DNA from: Oceanospirillaceae bacterium | Lineage (GTDB): Bacteria; Pseudomonadota; Gammaproteobacteria; Pseudomonadales; Balneatricaceae | DNA length: 64,000 nt | Assembly (NCBI GenBank): GCA_013373085.1 | Contig: JABXIM010000032.1 | Coordinates: forward strand, 1-64,000 | Direction: 5' to 3' | Shown here: positions 1 through 10,246 of the stretch, in pieces | How positions within the stretch are numbered: position 1 is the first letter of the stretch | Layout of the letters: each line of letters begins with the position of its first letter | The notes under the pieces: model-generated | Databases searched by the model: none | What the model was told of the DNA's origin: nothing | Seen by the model: only the letters and a program-made list of their open reading frames with translations | Position numbers and translations under genes: made by a program

Positions 1-26
1 TGCTCTACCGACTGAGCTATCTGGGC
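1..26 (-). tRNA. 5' part of a tRNA gene, probably tRNA-Phe (truncated by window edge)
   Basis: The minus strand reads GCCCAGATAGCTCAGTCGGT followed by AGAGCA, which is the acceptor 5' strand plus the D-arm of a bacterial tRNA. The acceptor and D-arm match what I remember of gammaproteobacterial tRNA-Phe. The anticodon lies outside the window, so the isotype is an inference. A good sigma-70 promoter sits immediately upstream. Confidence 0.75.
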
Positions 27-42
27 AACTCAAGTGGCGCGT

Positions 43-71
43 ATTTTGCCCCGCTGGCGGGCAGCTGTCAA
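43..71 (-). promoter_or_regulatory. Sigma-70 promoter of the tRNA gene
   Basis: On the minus strand a perfect -35 (TTGACA, 66-71) is followed after exactly 17 bp by CAAAAT (43-48). The tRNA 5' end at 26 follows a GC-rich discriminator, as is usual for stable-RNA promoters under stringent control. Confidence 0.75.
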
Positions 72-132
72 CGCAATTTCTTCAATTTTTTCAGAGACTT
101 TGCGATTTTCTTCCAAAGCCGTCCGCGGTTGG

Positions 133-483
133 TTATTCCTTGTGCATCGGTTCTTCGATCAGGTGCGGATTGCCGGTCTTTTCTGCGTGCTTGAGGCGGT
201 GGTGCAGACCGCTTTTGGCGAGCATATGGGCGCTAACCGGTGCCGTGATGAACAGGAAGATGGTGATCAGCAGCTCGTGGATACTGAGGGCGCCGCTGAC
301 CCAGGTCGACAGAATCATCGAGCCGATCAGCAGGCAGCCGACGCCCAGGGTCGTGGCTTTGGTGGGGGCGTGCAGCCGGGTGTAGAAGTCCGGCAGGCGC
401 GCGAGGCCCACCGACCCCAGCAGCACGAAGACGCCGCCAACGAGCAAAAACAGCGAGACGATCAGTTCGATCCAGAAAGGCAT
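133..483 (-). CDS. mnhG: Mrp Na+/H+ antiporter subunit G
   Basis: This 116-residue membrane protein of the MnhG/PhaG family has three predicted transmembrane stretches and the family segment LPDFYTRLHAPTKATTLGVG near residues 30-49. It is the last gene of the mrp operon and starts 9 bp after mnhF ends. MrpG is a small subunit needed for assembly of the multisubunit secondary Na+/H+ antiporter in the inner membrane. The length is normal for the family. No convincing terminator is seen between it and the tRNA promoter downstream. Confidence 0.93.
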   Translation of the reverse strand: MPFWIELIVSLFLLVGGVFVLLGSVGLARLPDFYTRLHAPTKATTLGVGCLLIGSMILSTWVSGALSIHELLITIFLFITAPVSAHMLAKSGLHHRLKHAEKTGNPHLIEEPMHKE

Positions 484-492
484 AGCGAACTC

Positions 493-762
493 CTATTCGA
501 TAATGTCGCCGCGAAGCAGGAACTTGCACACCGCCACAGTGCCGATGAAGCCCAGCATCGCGATCAGCAGTGCGGCCTCGAAATACAGCGAGGTGCCCTG
601 CCAGATACCGAACAGGATGATCAGCGCACTGCTGTTGATGTACATGGTATCCAGCGCCAGGGTCCGGTCCGGCAGGCCCGGGCCGGACTGGAGGCTCCAG
701 AAGTTCAGGATCAGCGCGATGCTGACCATGGCGAAAACGAGCGGCAGTACCCAGCTCAGCAT
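493..762 (-). CDS. mnhF: Mrp Na+/H+ antiporter subunit F
   Basis: This 89-residue, three-helix protein belongs to the MnhF/PhaF family. It contains the family-typical stretch GPGLPDRTLALDTMYINSSA around residues 27-46. Its ATG overlaps the end of mnhE by 7 bp, so translational coupling is likely. MrpF is a structural subunit of the Mrp complex and is required for Na+ extrusion in characterised systems. Confidence 0.93.
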   Translation of the reverse strand: MLSWVLPLVFAMVSIALILNFWSLQSGPGLPDRTLALDTMYINSSALIILFGIWQGTSLYFEAALLIAMLGFIGTVAVCKFLLRGDIIE

Positions 763-1244
763 CCGAAAATCTCCTTCAGCGGCGTTTCGTAGCGCGCCTT
801 GACGGTGCGGATCAGTTCCTCCTCGTCTTCGACGTGAAGCGCGTGCAGCAGCAGACGGGACCGGTCGTCCGAGACGTCGGCGCTGACGGTGCCCGGGGTC
901 AGGGTGATGGTGCTGGCCAGTATGGTGATCGGCAGGTCGCCGGTGATATCCAGTGGCACCGATACAAACGAGGGCTTCAACGCCATGCGTGGCCTGATGA
1001 TCAGTAACGCCACCTGGAGGTTGGCGACCAGGATATCGATCAGGACGCGCATCAGGTAAAGAAGTGCCTTAAATGGCCTGCGGATGCCGGGATGGGGATT
1101 GCGCAGGCGGTTGGTGAGTAGCGGAATCAGGATCGCCAGCACGGCGCCGAGCAACAGGTGGCCGGGCGATGTCGACTGGTTCAGCAACAGCCAGACGACG
1201 AACAGCAACAGGCTGTGAAAGGGTGTCGGGAATAGCATGCGCAT
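756..1244 (-). CDS. mnhE: Mrp Na+/H+ antiporter subunit E
   Basis: This 162-residue protein of the MnhE family has two N-terminal hydrophobic helices and a longer cytoplasmic C-terminal part with the family segment LTLTPGTVSADVSDD. The start ATG lies 3 bp after the mnhD stop and the end overlaps mnhF. MrpE stabilises the antiporter complex. Size and position are normal for an mrp operon. Confidence 0.92.
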   Translation of the reverse strand: MRMLFPTPFHSLLLFVVWLLLNQSTSPGHLLLGAVLAILIPLLTNRLRNPHPGIRRPFKALLYLMRVLIDILVANLQVALLIIRPRMALKPSFVSVPLDITGDLPITILASTITLTPGTVSADVSDDRSRLLLHALHVEDEEELIRTVKARYETPLKEIFGC

Positions 1245-1247
1245 TGG

Positions 1248-2765
1248 TTAGAGTCCTCCAGGATCAGCTGTCTGGAGCACGCCGTTGATCTGTGCCGGCA
1301 CGTCATGCAACTGCTGCGCGGTGGCATCGGTCAGGGCCGTCAGCGGGCCGCCGAGCAGAGACATCAGCAACGGTGTCGACAGCAGCAGCACGACAGCGGT
1401 CAGCTGTGCCGGATTGACCGGTGTGGCGACCGGTGTTTCGCCATTGATGTTCCAGAACAGGTTGGAGCCCGCGCGTGACAGTGCCATCAGTGCGATCAGG
1501 CTGCTGATCAGCAGGACTGGCCAGAGCCACTGCATTTCACTGACCGCCAGCGCCGACTTCATCAGCAGTGCCTTGCCGACGAAGCCGGACAGCGGCGGCA
1601 TGCCGATCACCGCCAGGGCTCCGATGAAGAACAGGATACCGAGCCACTTGCCCTGGTGCATCGGCCGTGCGGCAATCAGGCGGTCGTCGGCTTTGCCGCG
1701 CTGGCGGCCGATCAGGTCGGCGAGCAGGAACAGGCCGGCGCTGACCAGGGTGGTGTGGATCAGGTAGTAGAGCGCCGCGGAGGTGGCGGCCTCGCGTTCC
1801 AGACCGAGGCCCGCCAGCAGGGTGCCGACGGAGATGATGATCAGGTGCGCCACCAGGCGGCGCATGTTCTTCGCGGCAAGGGTGCCAAGGCCACCGATCA
1901 TCAGGGTGAGAAGCGACAGCCACCAGAGCCAGGGGCCGGCCAGGCCCGACAGGTCGCCGGCGCTGTCGCCGAAGATCACGGTGAATACCCGCAGGATGGC
2001 GTAGACGCCCACCTTGGTCATGATGGCGAACAACGCCGCCACCGGCGGCGCCGCTGCCGAGTAGGCCGCCGGCAGCCAGAACTGCAGCGGCAGGATGGCG
2101 GCCTTGAGTCCGAATACGATCAGCAGCATCAGGCCACCGGCCTTGACCAGCGGCAGGTCGGTTTCGTTCACCAGCTGAACCTGCCGCGCCATGTCGGCGA
2201 TATTCAGCGTGCCGAGGGTGCCGTAAAGGATACCCAGCGCAAACAGGAAGATCGCCGAACCGGCGAGGTTCAGGATCACGTAGTGCAGACCCGCGCGGGT
2301 ACGCTGTTTGCCGCCGCCGAACATCAACAGACCGTAGGAGGCGATCAGCAGCACCTCGAAGAACACGAACAGGTTGAAGATATCGCCGGTCAGAAAGGCG
2401 CCGTTGATGCCCAGCAACTGGAACTGCATCAGGGGCTGGAAGAAGGAGCCTTGCTCGTCGGCCGGGCCAAAGGTATAGAGCAGCGAGCAGAATGCCAGCA
2501 CCGCGGTCAGCAGTACCATCAGGGTGCTGAGGCGGTCGCCCACCAGCACGATGCCGAACGGCGGCGCCCAGTTGCCCAGCGTGTAGACGATGATCTGCCC
2601 CGAATGCGATTGCACCAGCAGCAGGATAGCGATCAGGACCCCGGCCGCGGCCAGCGACAGTGCGAAGTTGCGCTGACGCACGCGGCTCTGGGTCAATGGC
2701 GGCAGCAGCATCAGCAGGCCGCCGAGCAGCGGCAGAATCAGCGGTAGTATCAGCAGGTGGTCCAT
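1248..2765 (-). CDS. mnhD: Mrp Na+/H+ antiporter subunit D
   Basis: This 505-residue polytopic protein is homologous to the proton-pumping antenna subunits of respiratory complex I (NuoM/NuoN type). It shows about 14 hydrophobic segments, including the LTGDIFNLFVFFEVLLIASY region around residue 130 and the lysine/proline-containing helix AAILPLQFWLPAAY near 225. MrpD provides one of the ion-translocating channels of the antiporter. Its ATG overlaps the mnhC stop as ATGA, typical of tight coupling. Confidence 0.95.
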   Translation of the reverse strand: MDHLLILPLILPLLGGLLMLLPPLTQSRVRQRNFALSLAAAGVLIAILLLVQSHSGQIIVYTLGNWAPPFGIVLVGDRLSTLMVLLTAVLAFCSLLYTFGPADEQGSFFQPLMQFQLLGINGAFLTGDIFNLFVFFEVLLIASYGLLMFGGGKQRTRAGLHYVILNLAGSAIFLFALGILYGTLGTLNIADMARQVQLVNETDLPLVKAGGLMLLIVFGLKAAILPLQFWLPAAYSAAAPPVAALFAIMTKVGVYAILRVFTVIFGDSAGDLSGLAGPWLWWLSLLTLMIGGLGTLAAKNMRRLVAHLIIISVGTLLAGLGLEREAATSAALYYLIHTTLVSAGLFLLADLIGRQRGKADDRLIAARPMHQGKWLGILFFIGALAVIGMPPLSGFVGKALLMKSALAVSEMQWLWPVLLISSLIALMALSRAGSNLFWNINGETPVATPVNPAQLTAVVLLLSTPLLMSLLGGPLTALTDATAQQLHDVPAQINGVLQTADPGGL

Positions 2766-3112
2766 CAGCTGCGATCCCCTCCGGTGCTCTCGGGCAGCTT
2801 GCCGTCGACGTGGTCATTGCCGAGGTCGCCGCGCGCACGCATTGCCAGGATGACGACGAAGGCGGTCATGGCGAAACCGATGACGATGGCGGTCAGCACC
2901 AGTGCCTGCGGCAGCGGGTCGGCGTAGTTCTCTGACGTGCCGAGAACCGCGGCACCGCTGACGGTGAGACGGCCCGAGGCGAACAGGAACAGGTTCACCG
3001 CGTAGGACAACAGGGTCAGGCCGACGACCACCGGGAAGGTACGGCCGCGCAGCGTCAGGAAAATGCCACAGGCGGTCAGCAGGCCGACACAGAAGGCATA
3101 CAGGGCTTCCAT
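2765..3112 (-). CDS. mnhC: Mrp Na+/H+ antiporter subunit C
   Basis: This 115-residue protein is homologous to NuoK. It has three transmembrane helices, and the conserved segment DPLPQALVLTAIVIGFAMTA lies near residues 65-84. The ATG at 3112 overlaps the stop of the upstream A/B fusion gene as ATGA, so this start is preferred over an upstream in-frame start that would lie inside the preceding gene. MnhC is a core membrane subunit of the Mrp complex. Confidence 0.93.
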   Translation of the reverse strand: MEALYAFCVGLLTACGIFLTLRGRTFPVVVGLTLLSYAVNLFLFASGRLTVSGAAVLGTSENYADPLPQALVLTAIVIGFAMTAFVVILAMRARGDLGNDHVDGKLPESTGGDRS

Positions 3113-5907
3113 CAATCTTGCTCCTTGGTCACGGGACGCTCGCTGGTGGTCATCTGGCCCAGATTCGCCAGAATCAGCAGGGTGGCTCCAACCACCGTGA
3201 GATAGACGCCGAGGTCGAACATCATGGCGCTGGCGAGCTCGAATTTGCCCACCACCGGCCAGTAGAAATAATCGAACCAGGATGTCAGGAAGGGACGCCC
3301 GAACAGCCAGCTGGCGATACCGGTGAGGGCTGAAATCATCACGCCGCAGGCAATCAGGCGGTGATAGCGGATATCCAGCCGAGCCTTCATCCAGTCGACG
3401 CCGTGGGCCATATACTGCAGGATCAGCGCCACCGCCGTGACCAGTCCGGCAATGAAGCCGCCGCCGGGCAGGTTGTGACCGCGCAGGAAAATGAACACCG
3501 ACACCAGCAGCGCCAGCGGCAGCAGGCTCTGGGAGATGACCGCCAGGATCATCGGGTGGCGATCCACCGCCCACTGACGTCCTTCGCTGTCGCCGGACGG
3601 CATGAACAGGCGCAGGCCTGCGAGCAGGTTGTAGATGCCGAGCGCGGCGATGCCGAGCACGGTGATCTCGCCCAGGGTATCGAAGCCACGGAAGTCGACC
3701 AGGATCACGTTGACGACGTTGGTACCGCCGCCGCCGGTCTTGCTATTGGTGAGGAAGTAATCGGAGATGGTTTCCAGCGGCCGCGTCATCAACGCGTAGC
3801 TGATGGTGCCGACGATGCCGCCTATCAGGCCGGCGATGCAGATATCACGCAGGATGCGACGCGGGCTCGACTCCTTCGGCGTTTTCTGCGGCAGGAAGAA
3901 CAGCGCCAGCATCAGCAGGATAATGGTCACGACTTCCACCGCCAGCTGGGTCAGCGCCAGGTCCGGCGCGGAGAAACGCGCGAACGCCAGCGATACGATC
4001 AGGCCGACCACCGACAGCATCAGCAGCGCCACGATACGGTTGCGGTTGCAGATCACGGTGGCGAGACCGCCGACCACCAGCAGGCCGCCGGCAATCAGGC
4101 TGGGGCCGTCGAGCGGCAGATGGGCACGGCTGCCGTTGAGAACCGACAGCTCGGTCAGCGCCGGCCAGACCATCAGAATCAGCAGCACCAGCATCAGCAG
4201 CAGGTAGCGCTGCAGCGAGCCGTTTTCGAGTCGCTCCAGCAGCCAGTTGGCCGCCTGCTGGACACGCCGCATCGCCATTTCGTAGGACTCGCTGGCATTC
4301 CACTCGGGGAACTGTTTCTGGAAACGGAACAGGTGCGCGCGGTTGAAGTAGATGAACAGTCCGCCGGCCATCGCCACCATGCTCATCACCAGCGGCAGAT
4401 TGAAGCCGTGCCAGATCGCCAGACTGTAGTCCGGCAGTTCGCTGCCGAGCACCGCTGCAGATGCCACATTGAGCAGCGGGCCCACGACCACGTTCGGCAG
4501 GATGCCGACCAGCAGGCAGAGCGCCACCAGGATTTCCACCGGTACCTTCATGTAGCGCGGCGGTTCGTGGGGCGTTTTCGGCAGGTTGATCGGTTCGCCG
4601 TTGAAGAAAACGTCGTGGATGAAGCGCACCGAGTAGGCCACCGAGAAGACGCCGGCAAGGGTCGCCAGCACCGGGATCATCCAGGAAAGCGAGCCGAGGA
4701 ACTCCTGCTCCAGGGTTTCGGCGAAGAACATTTCCTTCGACAGGAAACCGTTGAGCAGCGGCACGCCGGCCATCGCCGAGGCGGCTATCATCGCCAGCGC
4801 GGCGGTATAGGGCATGTACTTCCAGAGGCCGTTGATGCGGCGCATGTCACGCGAGCCACACTCGTGATCGATGATCCCGGCAGCCATGAACAGCGAGGCC
4901 TTGAAGGTGGCGTGGTTGATGATATGGAACACCGCGGCGACCGCTGCGAGCTTGGTGCCGAGACCGAATAGCAGGGTGATCAGCCCCAGGTGGCTGATGG
5001 TCGAGTAGGCCAGCAGCCCCTTGAGGTCATGCTTGAAGTTGGCGAAGTAAGCGCCCACTAACAGCGTGGTCAGACCGGTCATGCTGACCACGATGAACCA
5101 GAGCTCGGTACCGGAGAGTGCAGGATAAAGCCGCGCCAGCAGGAAGATGCCGGCTTTTACCATGGTGGCCGAATGCAGGTAGGCGCTGACCGGGGTCGGC
5201 GCGGCCATCGCGTGCGGCAGCCAGGAATGGAACGGGAACTGGGCCGACTTGGTGAAGACGCCGGCCAGGATCAGCAGCAGGGCAACCGGATACCAGCGGT
5301 GCGCGCGAATCAAATCCCCGCTCTGCAGGATGACGTCGAGATCGAAGCTGGTGGCGATCCGTCCCAGCAGCAGGATGCCGGCCAGCAGTGCCAGGCCGCC
5401 GGCGCCGGTGACCGTCAGCGCCAGCCGGGCGCCGCGCCGCGCCTCGGGCTTGTGCCACCAGAAACTGATCAGCAGGTAAGAACTGATGCTGGTCAGCTCC
5501 CAGAACAGCCACAGCTGCAGCAGGTTGCCGGACAGCACGATGCCGAGCATCGCGGTCATGAACAGCATCAGGTACGAATAGAAACGCCCCATCGAGTCCT
5601 TGGCGGACAGGTAATAGCGGGCGTACAGGATGACCAGCAGGCCGATGCCGAGAATCAGGATCGAGAACAGCAGTGCCAGGCCGTCGAAACGAAAGCTGAG
5701 GTCCAGGCCCAGCGAAGGAATCCAGGGCAGCGTCGCCTTGATGCTGCCACTTTCAGCCATTTGCGGGATCAGGCTTAGAATCAGAGCCAGCGCCAGCGCG
5801 GGCAATGCCGCGGTAGCCCAGGCGCATCGCGTCCGCCCCCAGCTAGCCGTCAGTAGTGGAACAAGCGCGCCCAGCAATGGCAGCAGTGGTATCCACATCA
5901 AGGTCAT
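3112..5907 (-). CDS. mnhA: Mrp Na+/H+ antiporter, fused subunits A and B
   Basis: This 931-residue protein begins with a NuoL-like MrpA domain (roughly 1-650) and continues into the MrpA C-terminal extension. It ends in an MnhB domain (about 780-931, with the segment [20 protein letters not shown]). Fusion of A and B with no separate mnhB gene defines the group-2 Mrp operons, as in Sinorhizobium pha and many marine gammaproteobacteria. It opens the six-gene operon. The ATG at 5907 is preceded by AGGAAAG. The complex exchanges internal Na+ for external H+ and supports salt and alkali tolerance. Confidence 0.95.
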   Translation of the reverse strand: MTLMWIPLLPLLGALVPLLTASWGRTRCAWATAALPALALALILSLIPQMAESGSIKATLPWIPSLGLDLSFRFDGLALLFSILILGIGLLVILYARYYLSAKDSMGRFYSYLMLFMTAMLGIVLSGNLLQLWLFWELTSISSYLLISFWWHKPEARRGARLALTVTGAGGLALLAGILLLGRIATSFDLDVILQSGDLIRAHRWYPVALLLILAGVFTKSAQFPFHSWLPHAMAAPTPVSAYLHSATMVKAGIFLLARLYPALSGTELWFIVVSMTGLTTLLVGAYFANFKHDLKGLLAYSTISHLGLITLLFGLGTKLAAVAAVFHIINHATFKASLFMAAGIIDHECGSRDMRRINGLWKYMPYTAALAMIAASAMAGVPLLNGFLSKEMFFAETLEQEFLGSLSWMIPVLATLAGVFSVAYSVRFIHDVFFNGEPINLPKTPHEPPRYMKVPVEILVALCLLVGILPNVVVGPLLNVASAAVLGSELPDYSLAIWHGFNLPLVMSMVAMAGGLFIYFNRAHLFRFQKQFPEWNASESYEMAMRRVQQAANWLLERLENGSLQRYLLLMLVLLILMVWPALTELSVLNGSRAHLPLDGPSLIAGGLLVVGGLATVICNRNRIVALLMLSVVGLIVSLAFARFSAPDLALTQLAVEVVTIILLMLALFFLPQKTPKESSPRRILRDICIAGLIGGIVGTISYALMTRPLETISDYFLTNSKTGGGGTNVVNVILVDFRGFDTLGEITVLGIAALGIYNLLAGLRLFMPSGDSEGRQWAVDRHPMILAVISQSLLPLALLVSVFIFLRGHNLPGGGFIAGLVTAVALILQYMAHGVDWMKARLDIRYHRLIACGVMISALTGIASWLFGRPFLTSWFDYFYWPVVGKFELASAMMFDLGVYLTVVGATLLILANLGQMTTSERPVTKEQD

Positions 5908-5966
5908 GCCGAATTCTTTCCTGCTTCAGACTTGTTGATTCGTCCCTGGGATAGCGGGGCGCGGGC

Positions 5967-6248
5967 TCAGGACTCGTCTTTGCTGGGCGGCACGTAGCCG
6001 TCCGCCTTGGCATAGTCTTCGCCGCTCATGAATTTTTCCATCTCCTGCTGCAGAAACTCGCGCGTCGACGGGTCCATCATGCTCAGATGCTTTTCGTTGA
6101 TCAGCATGGTCTGGTGCTCGGTCCACTCGATCCAGGCTTTCTTGGAGACGTTTTCGTAGATGTCCATGCCTTTCGGGCCGGGGTACGGCGGGCGCTCGAG
6201 CCCTTCGAGTTCCTGTTTGTACTTGCGGCAGAAAACGGTACGGGTCAT
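5967..6248 (-). CDS. yggX: Fe(2+)-trafficking protein YggX
   Basis: This 93-residue protein starts [17 protein letters not shown], the hallmark N-terminus of YggX with its single conserved Cys7. The family protects Fe-S clusters against oxidation and helps iron supply. The ATG at 6248 has GGAGAT upstream, and an upstream in-frame ATG would overlap mutY. It sits directly downstream of mutY, whose product carries a 4Fe-4S cluster. The same pairing is known in E. coli. Confidence 0.95.
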   Translation of the reverse strand: MTRTVFCRKYKQELEGLERPPYPGPKGMDIYENVSKKAWIEWTEHQTMLINEKHLSMMDPSTREFLQQEMEKFMSGEDYAKADGYVPPSKDES

Positions 6249-6267
6249 CAGTATCTCCGATCGGGGA

Positions 6268-7311
6268 TTAAGCATTGGGTAGGCATTCCAGCAACCGTTT
6301 TACCGGGGCGGCAAGGCCGATGCTGGATTGCTGGCCTAAGTTATACCAGAGTCGTGGCGCGCCTTCCATGACAGCCCCGTCATCGCGCAACTCGACGAGA
6401 ACCGGCGTGATATCGAGGTGAAAGTGGCTAAATGTGTGGCGTAATGGAGATAGCGGCCGGGCCGAATTTAGGTCTAGCGCCAACCCGGTTTCGCCCTCGG
6501 CATCGCGCAGGTCGGCTGATTCCGGCAGGCTCCATAGCCCGCCCCAGATACCGCTCGGCGGACGCTGTTGCAGCAGCACCTCGCCGTCGCTGTTGCGCAC
6601 CAGCAGCATCAATGTCTGGCGCACAGGCAGCGTCTTTTTCGGTCGCGGTGCCGGCAGCTCGCCGGTACGGCCCTGGGCAAAGGCTTCGCAGTGTTGCTGC
6701 AGCGGGCATAGCAGGCAGCCTGGCTTGCTCCGGGTGCAGAGCGTGGCGCCCAGGTCCATCATCGCCTGGGTGTAATCGCCGGCCCGCCGCTGTGGGGTGT
6801 TGCGTTCGGCGTACTGCCAGAGTTCCTTCATGACCGCCGGAGCCCCGGGCCAGCCGTCGACGGCGTAGAAGCGGGCCAGCACCCGCTTGACGTTGCCGTC
6901 GAGGATGGCAGCGCGCTTGCCGGTCGAAATCGACAGGATGGCGCCGGCGGTGGAGCGGCCGATCCCGGGCAACGCCTCCAGCCCCTCGACGCTGTCGGGA
7001 AACGCGCCGCCGAAGTCGCTGGCGACGATACGCGCGGCCTTGTGCAGGTTGCGCGCACGGGCGTAATAGCCAAGGCCGGTCCAGAGGTGCAGCACCTCGT
7101 CCTGGGGGGCTTCGGCAAGGCTGTGAACGTCCGGAAAGCGAGCGATGAAACGCTCGAAGTACGGAATCACCGTCGCCACCTGAGTCTGCTGCAGCATGAT
7201 CTCGGAGACCCAGGTGTGGTAGGCGGTCTTCTGCGCCTGCCAGGGCAGGTCGTGGCGGCCGTGGCGCTCGAACCAGTCGAGCACTGCATCGTGAAACTGT
7301 TGCGGTGTCAT
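6268..7311 (-). CDS. mutY: A/G-specific adenine DNA glycosylase
   Basis: MutY removes adenine mispaired with 8-oxoguanine. The 347-residue product has the helix-hairpin-helix [13 protein letters not shown] (114-126), catalytic Glu37 in SEIML and Asp138 in LDGNV. The 4Fe-4S ligands Cys192, Cys199, Cys202 and Cys208 follow the C-x6-C-x2-C-x5-C pattern, at the same numbering as in E. coli. The C-terminal third is the NUDIX-like 8-oxoG recognition domain. The ATG at 7311 overlaps the asmA stop as ATGA, so the three genes asmA-mutY-yggX are probably co-transcribed. Confidence 0.97.
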   Translation of the reverse strand: MTPQQFHDAVLDWFERHGRHDLPWQAQKTAYHTWVSEIMLQQTQVATVIPYFERFIARFPDVHSLAEAPQDEVLHLWTGLGYYARARNLHKAARIVASDFGGAFPDSVEGLEALPGIGRSTAGAILSISTGKRAAILDGNVKRVLARFYAVDGWPGAPAVMKELWQYAERNTPQRRAGDYTQAMMDLGATLCTRSKPGCLLCPLQQHCEAFAQGRTGELPAPRPKKTLPVRQTLMLLVRNSDGEVLLQQRPPSGIWGGLWSLPESADLRDAEGETGLALDLNSARPLSPLRHTFSHFHLDITPVLVELRDDGAVMEGAPRLWYNLGQQSSIGLAAPVKRLLECLPNA

Positions 7312-9497
7312 CAGTTGCCAAACAGCCCCTTGATCAGATCCTTGGCCTTCTTGGCTTCCTCGCCGAGCCGGTCCTGAAGCTTCTGGTCCACCTCCTCTTC
7401 GACTTTTGCCTGGACTTCCTGTTTGAGCTGCTGCTTCACCAGGTCCTCGAACACGCTGAGGTCGGGGCGGCACAGTTTCGCCGGGGGGGTATCGAAGCTG
7501 CCCTTGCAGTTCACCGGCCACTCGACGCCCTGGATCTTGTTGTTGACCGAGCAGCTCTGCTTGAACAGGTTTTCCTCGATCGACAGACCGAGACGGTAGT
7601 CGAGCGAGCGCTGCGGCAGGTTCACCGAGCCGCGGCCCTTGAGCGCCATGGCGTCGAGGGAGGCCGCGAGGTCCTGGTTGCTGATGACACCGTTGCTGAT
7701 CCGGAAGTTGCCACCGAGATTGGCGAAGGGGGTCGAGCGGTCCACCTGCTGGGTGTTGACGCCGAGGCTGCCGAGGGTATTGAAGCCCTGGCAAATGGTC
7801 TGCGCCATGCTGATGCCCTCGACGGTACCGTCGCTGACGTTGAAGTTGGCGTTGCCGCTGAGGCTGTTGACGATGGCATCTACAGAGCGGCCTCGGGCGC
7901 TGACATCGGCTTGGCTGCTGAGGGTGCCGGTGAGGCGTGGCGGTTCGCCGGTCAGCGTCTGCAGCAGCGTGCCGATCTGCAGTCCGCTGATATTCTTCTT
8001 CACACTCAGCCGTACCGGTTGCTGGCGCATATCCAGAACCGCGCTGCTGCGCACGCCGCCACCGAACAGGTTGGCATTGATGCGGCTGAAGTTGGCGACG
8101 CCGCCGTGGGCGCTGACCGCGAGTTCGACGTCGCGCATGGCGATGCCCGAGGCCGTGAGCTGCTTGAGCCCGAGACTGGCATCGAGTTCAAGATTCTGCA
8201 GCGCCTCGACCGGGATCACCGGCTCCTTGGAATAGGCGCCGCCGGCGGGTTTCGCGTCCTGGGCACCGGTGTCGCCGGCTTGTGACGGGGCGGCCTTGGC
8301 GGACTTGGGCGGCAGGTAGCGATCGGCGTCGAGCTGGTCGCCATCGAGTTGGAGGCTCAGGGCGCCACTGCCAAGATCGAAACCAAGGCGGCCGTTGAAG
8401 TGGCTGTCGTCGAGGGTCAGCGTCAGCGGCGCCAGCGACAGGGTGTTGGCGGGGCCGTTGATCGCGGTGCCGAGGGAAACCCGGGTCAGGGCGTTGGCGT
8501 CGGCGGTTTCCGGCACCGGCTGCCCCAGGCTGGCCAGCAGCGCTCTGGCGTCGAATTGCGCCACCTTGAGTTCGCCGCCGAATTTCGGCGCCTTGAAATC
8601 CTGCACCGAAACCGAGCCGGCGGCACTGAGGTTCGCGAGTTTCAGGCTCAGGTTGTCGATGCGCGCGAGTTCGGTGCCGAGATCCGCCGACAGGTCGCCG
8701 CCGAGGCGCACCTCGACCGGTTGGTCGCCGAGAGACGCGGTTTGTACACCGATGGTGCTGTCGAGGCCACGCAGGCGGTACTGCTGCGCCCGCGGGTCGA
8801 GCTGGGCCTCCGCCTGCAGCTGTATGCTGGCGTCCAGTTCCTGGCCCCCAGCGTTTTTCTGCAGACTGAAGGCGATTTCGAGCGGGAACCAGGCTCCGGC
8901 CTGAACCTGTCCGGTGGTGACGGACAGGTTCAGCAGCGTCAACTGGCTTTGGGCCTGGCGGTCGTCGAGGCTCAGGCGGCCATCACTGATCTGGATGCCT
9001 TCGATGTCGAGGGAGACGGGCTCGACGGTCGGTTCGCTCGGCTTGCCTGCGACCGACGCGGTACCTGGCTGGGCAGCGGAGGCCTCGCCGGCTGCTGCTG
9101 CTGCGGCGGCTGCCGGTGTCCAGTTGTCGCTGCCGTCGGCCTGGCGCACCAGACTCAGATCGAGGCCGGTGACTTCAACGCTGCTCATCTCGACCTGGCG
9201 CGACAGCAGGGGCAGCAGCTTGACGGCTACTTTAGCCTGCTCCAGCCGGGCCAGCTGCGGCCGGTCCGGGTAACGCGCCTGCACGCCGTTGAGCTCGAGT
9301 CCCAGCCAGGGGAACAGCGTCCAGTCGATGTCGCCGTCGATCGACAGCTCCAGACCGGCCTTGTCCAGTGCCAGTTTCTCGATATCGGCCTTGTAATCGT
9401 TTGGGTCGATGAAGAATCCGAGCAGGACTCCCGCCGCCACAATCAGGATGACCACCAGGCCAACCAGACCCAGTATCAGCTTCGCCATGCCTTTCAT
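7311..9497 (-). CDS. asmA: AsmA family protein (envelope lipid-transfer/assembly)
   Basis: This 728-residue protein has one N-terminal transmembrane anchor (about residues 5-27) followed by a long periplasmic beta-rich AsmA domain. It begins with the family-typical [16 protein letters not shown] and ends in a charged, possibly coiled-coil tail (last 60 residues rich in K, E and Q). AsmA-like proteins belong to the bridge-like lipid-transfer superfamily and affect outer-membrane homeostasis. The ATG at 9497 is preceded by GGAGG, so this start is preferred over one 138 bp upstream. An Ala-rich low-complexity linker lies near residue 140. Confidence 0.9.
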   Translation of the reverse strand: MKGMAKLILGLVGLVVILIVAAGVLLGFFIDPNDYKADIEKLALDKAGLELSIDGDIDWTLFPWLGLELNGVQARYPDRPQLARLEQAKVAVKLLPLLSRQVEMSSVEVTGLDLSLVRQADGSDNWTPAAAAAAAAGEASAAQPGTASVAGKPSEPTVEPVSLDIEGIQISDGRLSLDDRQAQSQLTLLNLSVTTGQVQAGAWFPLEIAFSLQKNAGGQELDASIQLQAEAQLDPRAQQYRLRGLDSTIGVQTASLGDQPVEVRLGGDLSADLGTELARIDNLSLKLANLSAAGSVSVQDFKAPKFGGELKVAQFDARALLASLGQPVPETADANALTRVSLGTAINGPANTLSLAPLTLTLDDSHFNGRLGFDLGSGALSLQLDGDQLDADRYLPPKSAKAAPSQAGDTGAQDAKPAGGAYSKEPVIPVEALQNLELDASLGLKQLTASGIAMRDVELAVSAHGGVANFSRINANLFGGGVRSSAVLDMRQQPVRLSVKKNISGLQIGTLLQTLTGEPPRLTGTLSSQADVSARGRSVDAIVNSLSGNANFNVSDGTVEGISMAQTICQGFNTLGSLGVNTQQVDRSTPFANLGGNFRISNGVISNQDLAASLDAMALKGRGSVNLPQRSLDYRLGLSIEENLFKQSCSVNNKIQGVEWPVNCKGSFDTPPAKLCRPDLSVFEDLVKQQLKQEVQAKVEEEVDQKLQDRLGEEAKKAKDLIKGLFGN

Positions 9498-9613
9498 GCC
9501 TGCCTCCGTTCGCATTCTGTGGCCGCCAGCATAATCAGATCCTGTTAAGATGCAATGCCTGTGCCGTTTCTTCCGCAGGACGCCCGGCTCGTGCGCCGCC
9601 GCGGACTTAGATG

Positions 9614-9619
9614 TATAAT
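9614..9619 (+). promoter_or_regulatory. -10 element of the his operon
   Basis: A perfect TATAAT lies 34 bp upstream of the hisB ATG in the divergent asmA-hisB spacer. The -35 region is weak (GTGCGC at 17 bp). I see no His-rich leader peptide or attenuator in the short leader. Confidence 0.45.
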
Positions 9620-9652
9620 CCCCCGCCTGATTCAAGCTATCCGGAGAGCCCC

Positions 9653-10246
9653 ATGGCAGAGCGTACCGCCACGGTCACCCGCAACACCCTGGAGACGAAG
9701 ATCACCGTCTCCGTCAACCTGGACGGCAGCGGTAAGCTGAAAGCCGATACCGGAGTGCCCTTTCTCGAGCACATGCTGGACCAGATAGCGCGTCATGGCC
9801 TGATCGATCTCGATATCCACTGTGACGGCGACATCCATATCGACGACCATCACAGCGTCGAGGATATCGGCATCACCATGGGCCAGGCGTTCGCCAAGGC
9901 AGTCGGAGACAAAAAAGGCATCATGCGCTACGGCCATGCCTACGTGCCGCTGGACGAGGCGCTGTCACGCGTCGTCATAGACTTCTCCGGCCGCCCGGGC
10001 CTGCATATGGACGTCGAGTTCACCCGCGCCGCCATTGGCAAGATGGACACCCAATTGTTCTGGGAGTTCTTCCAGGGCTTCGTCAATCATGCCGCCGTGA
10101 CGCTGCATATCGACAACCTCAAGGGATTTAACGCGCATCACCAGGCCGAAACCATTTTCAAGGGATTCGGCCGGGCGCTGCGTTTCGCGCTGCAGATCGA
10201 CGAGCGCGCCGCCGATCAGATGCCTTCGACAAAAGGGAGCCTGTAA
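9653..10246 (+). CDS. hisB: Imidazoleglycerol-phosphate dehydratase
   Basis: HisB converts imidazoleglycerol phosphate to imidazoleacetol phosphate in histidine synthesis. The 197-residue product is the monofunctional type, without the phosphatase domain fused in enterobacteria. It carries the two metal-binding histidine motifs, the first in [15 protein letters not shown] (near residue 65) and the second in [16 protein letters not shown] (near 160). The chosen ATG is preceded by CCGGAGAG. hisH follows immediately after the stop. Confidence 0.97.
   Translation: MAERTATVTRNTLETKITVSVNLDGSGKLKADTGVPFLEHMLDQIARHGLIDLDIHCDGDIHIDDHHSVEDIGITMGQAFAKAVGDKKGIMRYGHAYVPLDEALSRVVIDFSGRPGLHMDVEFTRAAIGKMDTQLFWEFFQGFVNHAAVTLHIDNLKGFNAHHQAETIFKGFGRALRFALQIDERAADQMPSTKGSL

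Noticed and set aside
3361-4971. 536-codon open frame on the plus strand antisense to mnhA
   Set aside because: Its composition is Gln/Arg/His-rich, typical of an antisense frame in high-GC coding DNA, and the minus strand encodes a convincing membrane protein with family motifs.
8349-9548. 399-codon plus-strand frame opposite asmA
   Set aside because: No recognisable domain; the minus-strand frame has a Shine-Dalgarno, membrane anchor and AsmA motifs.
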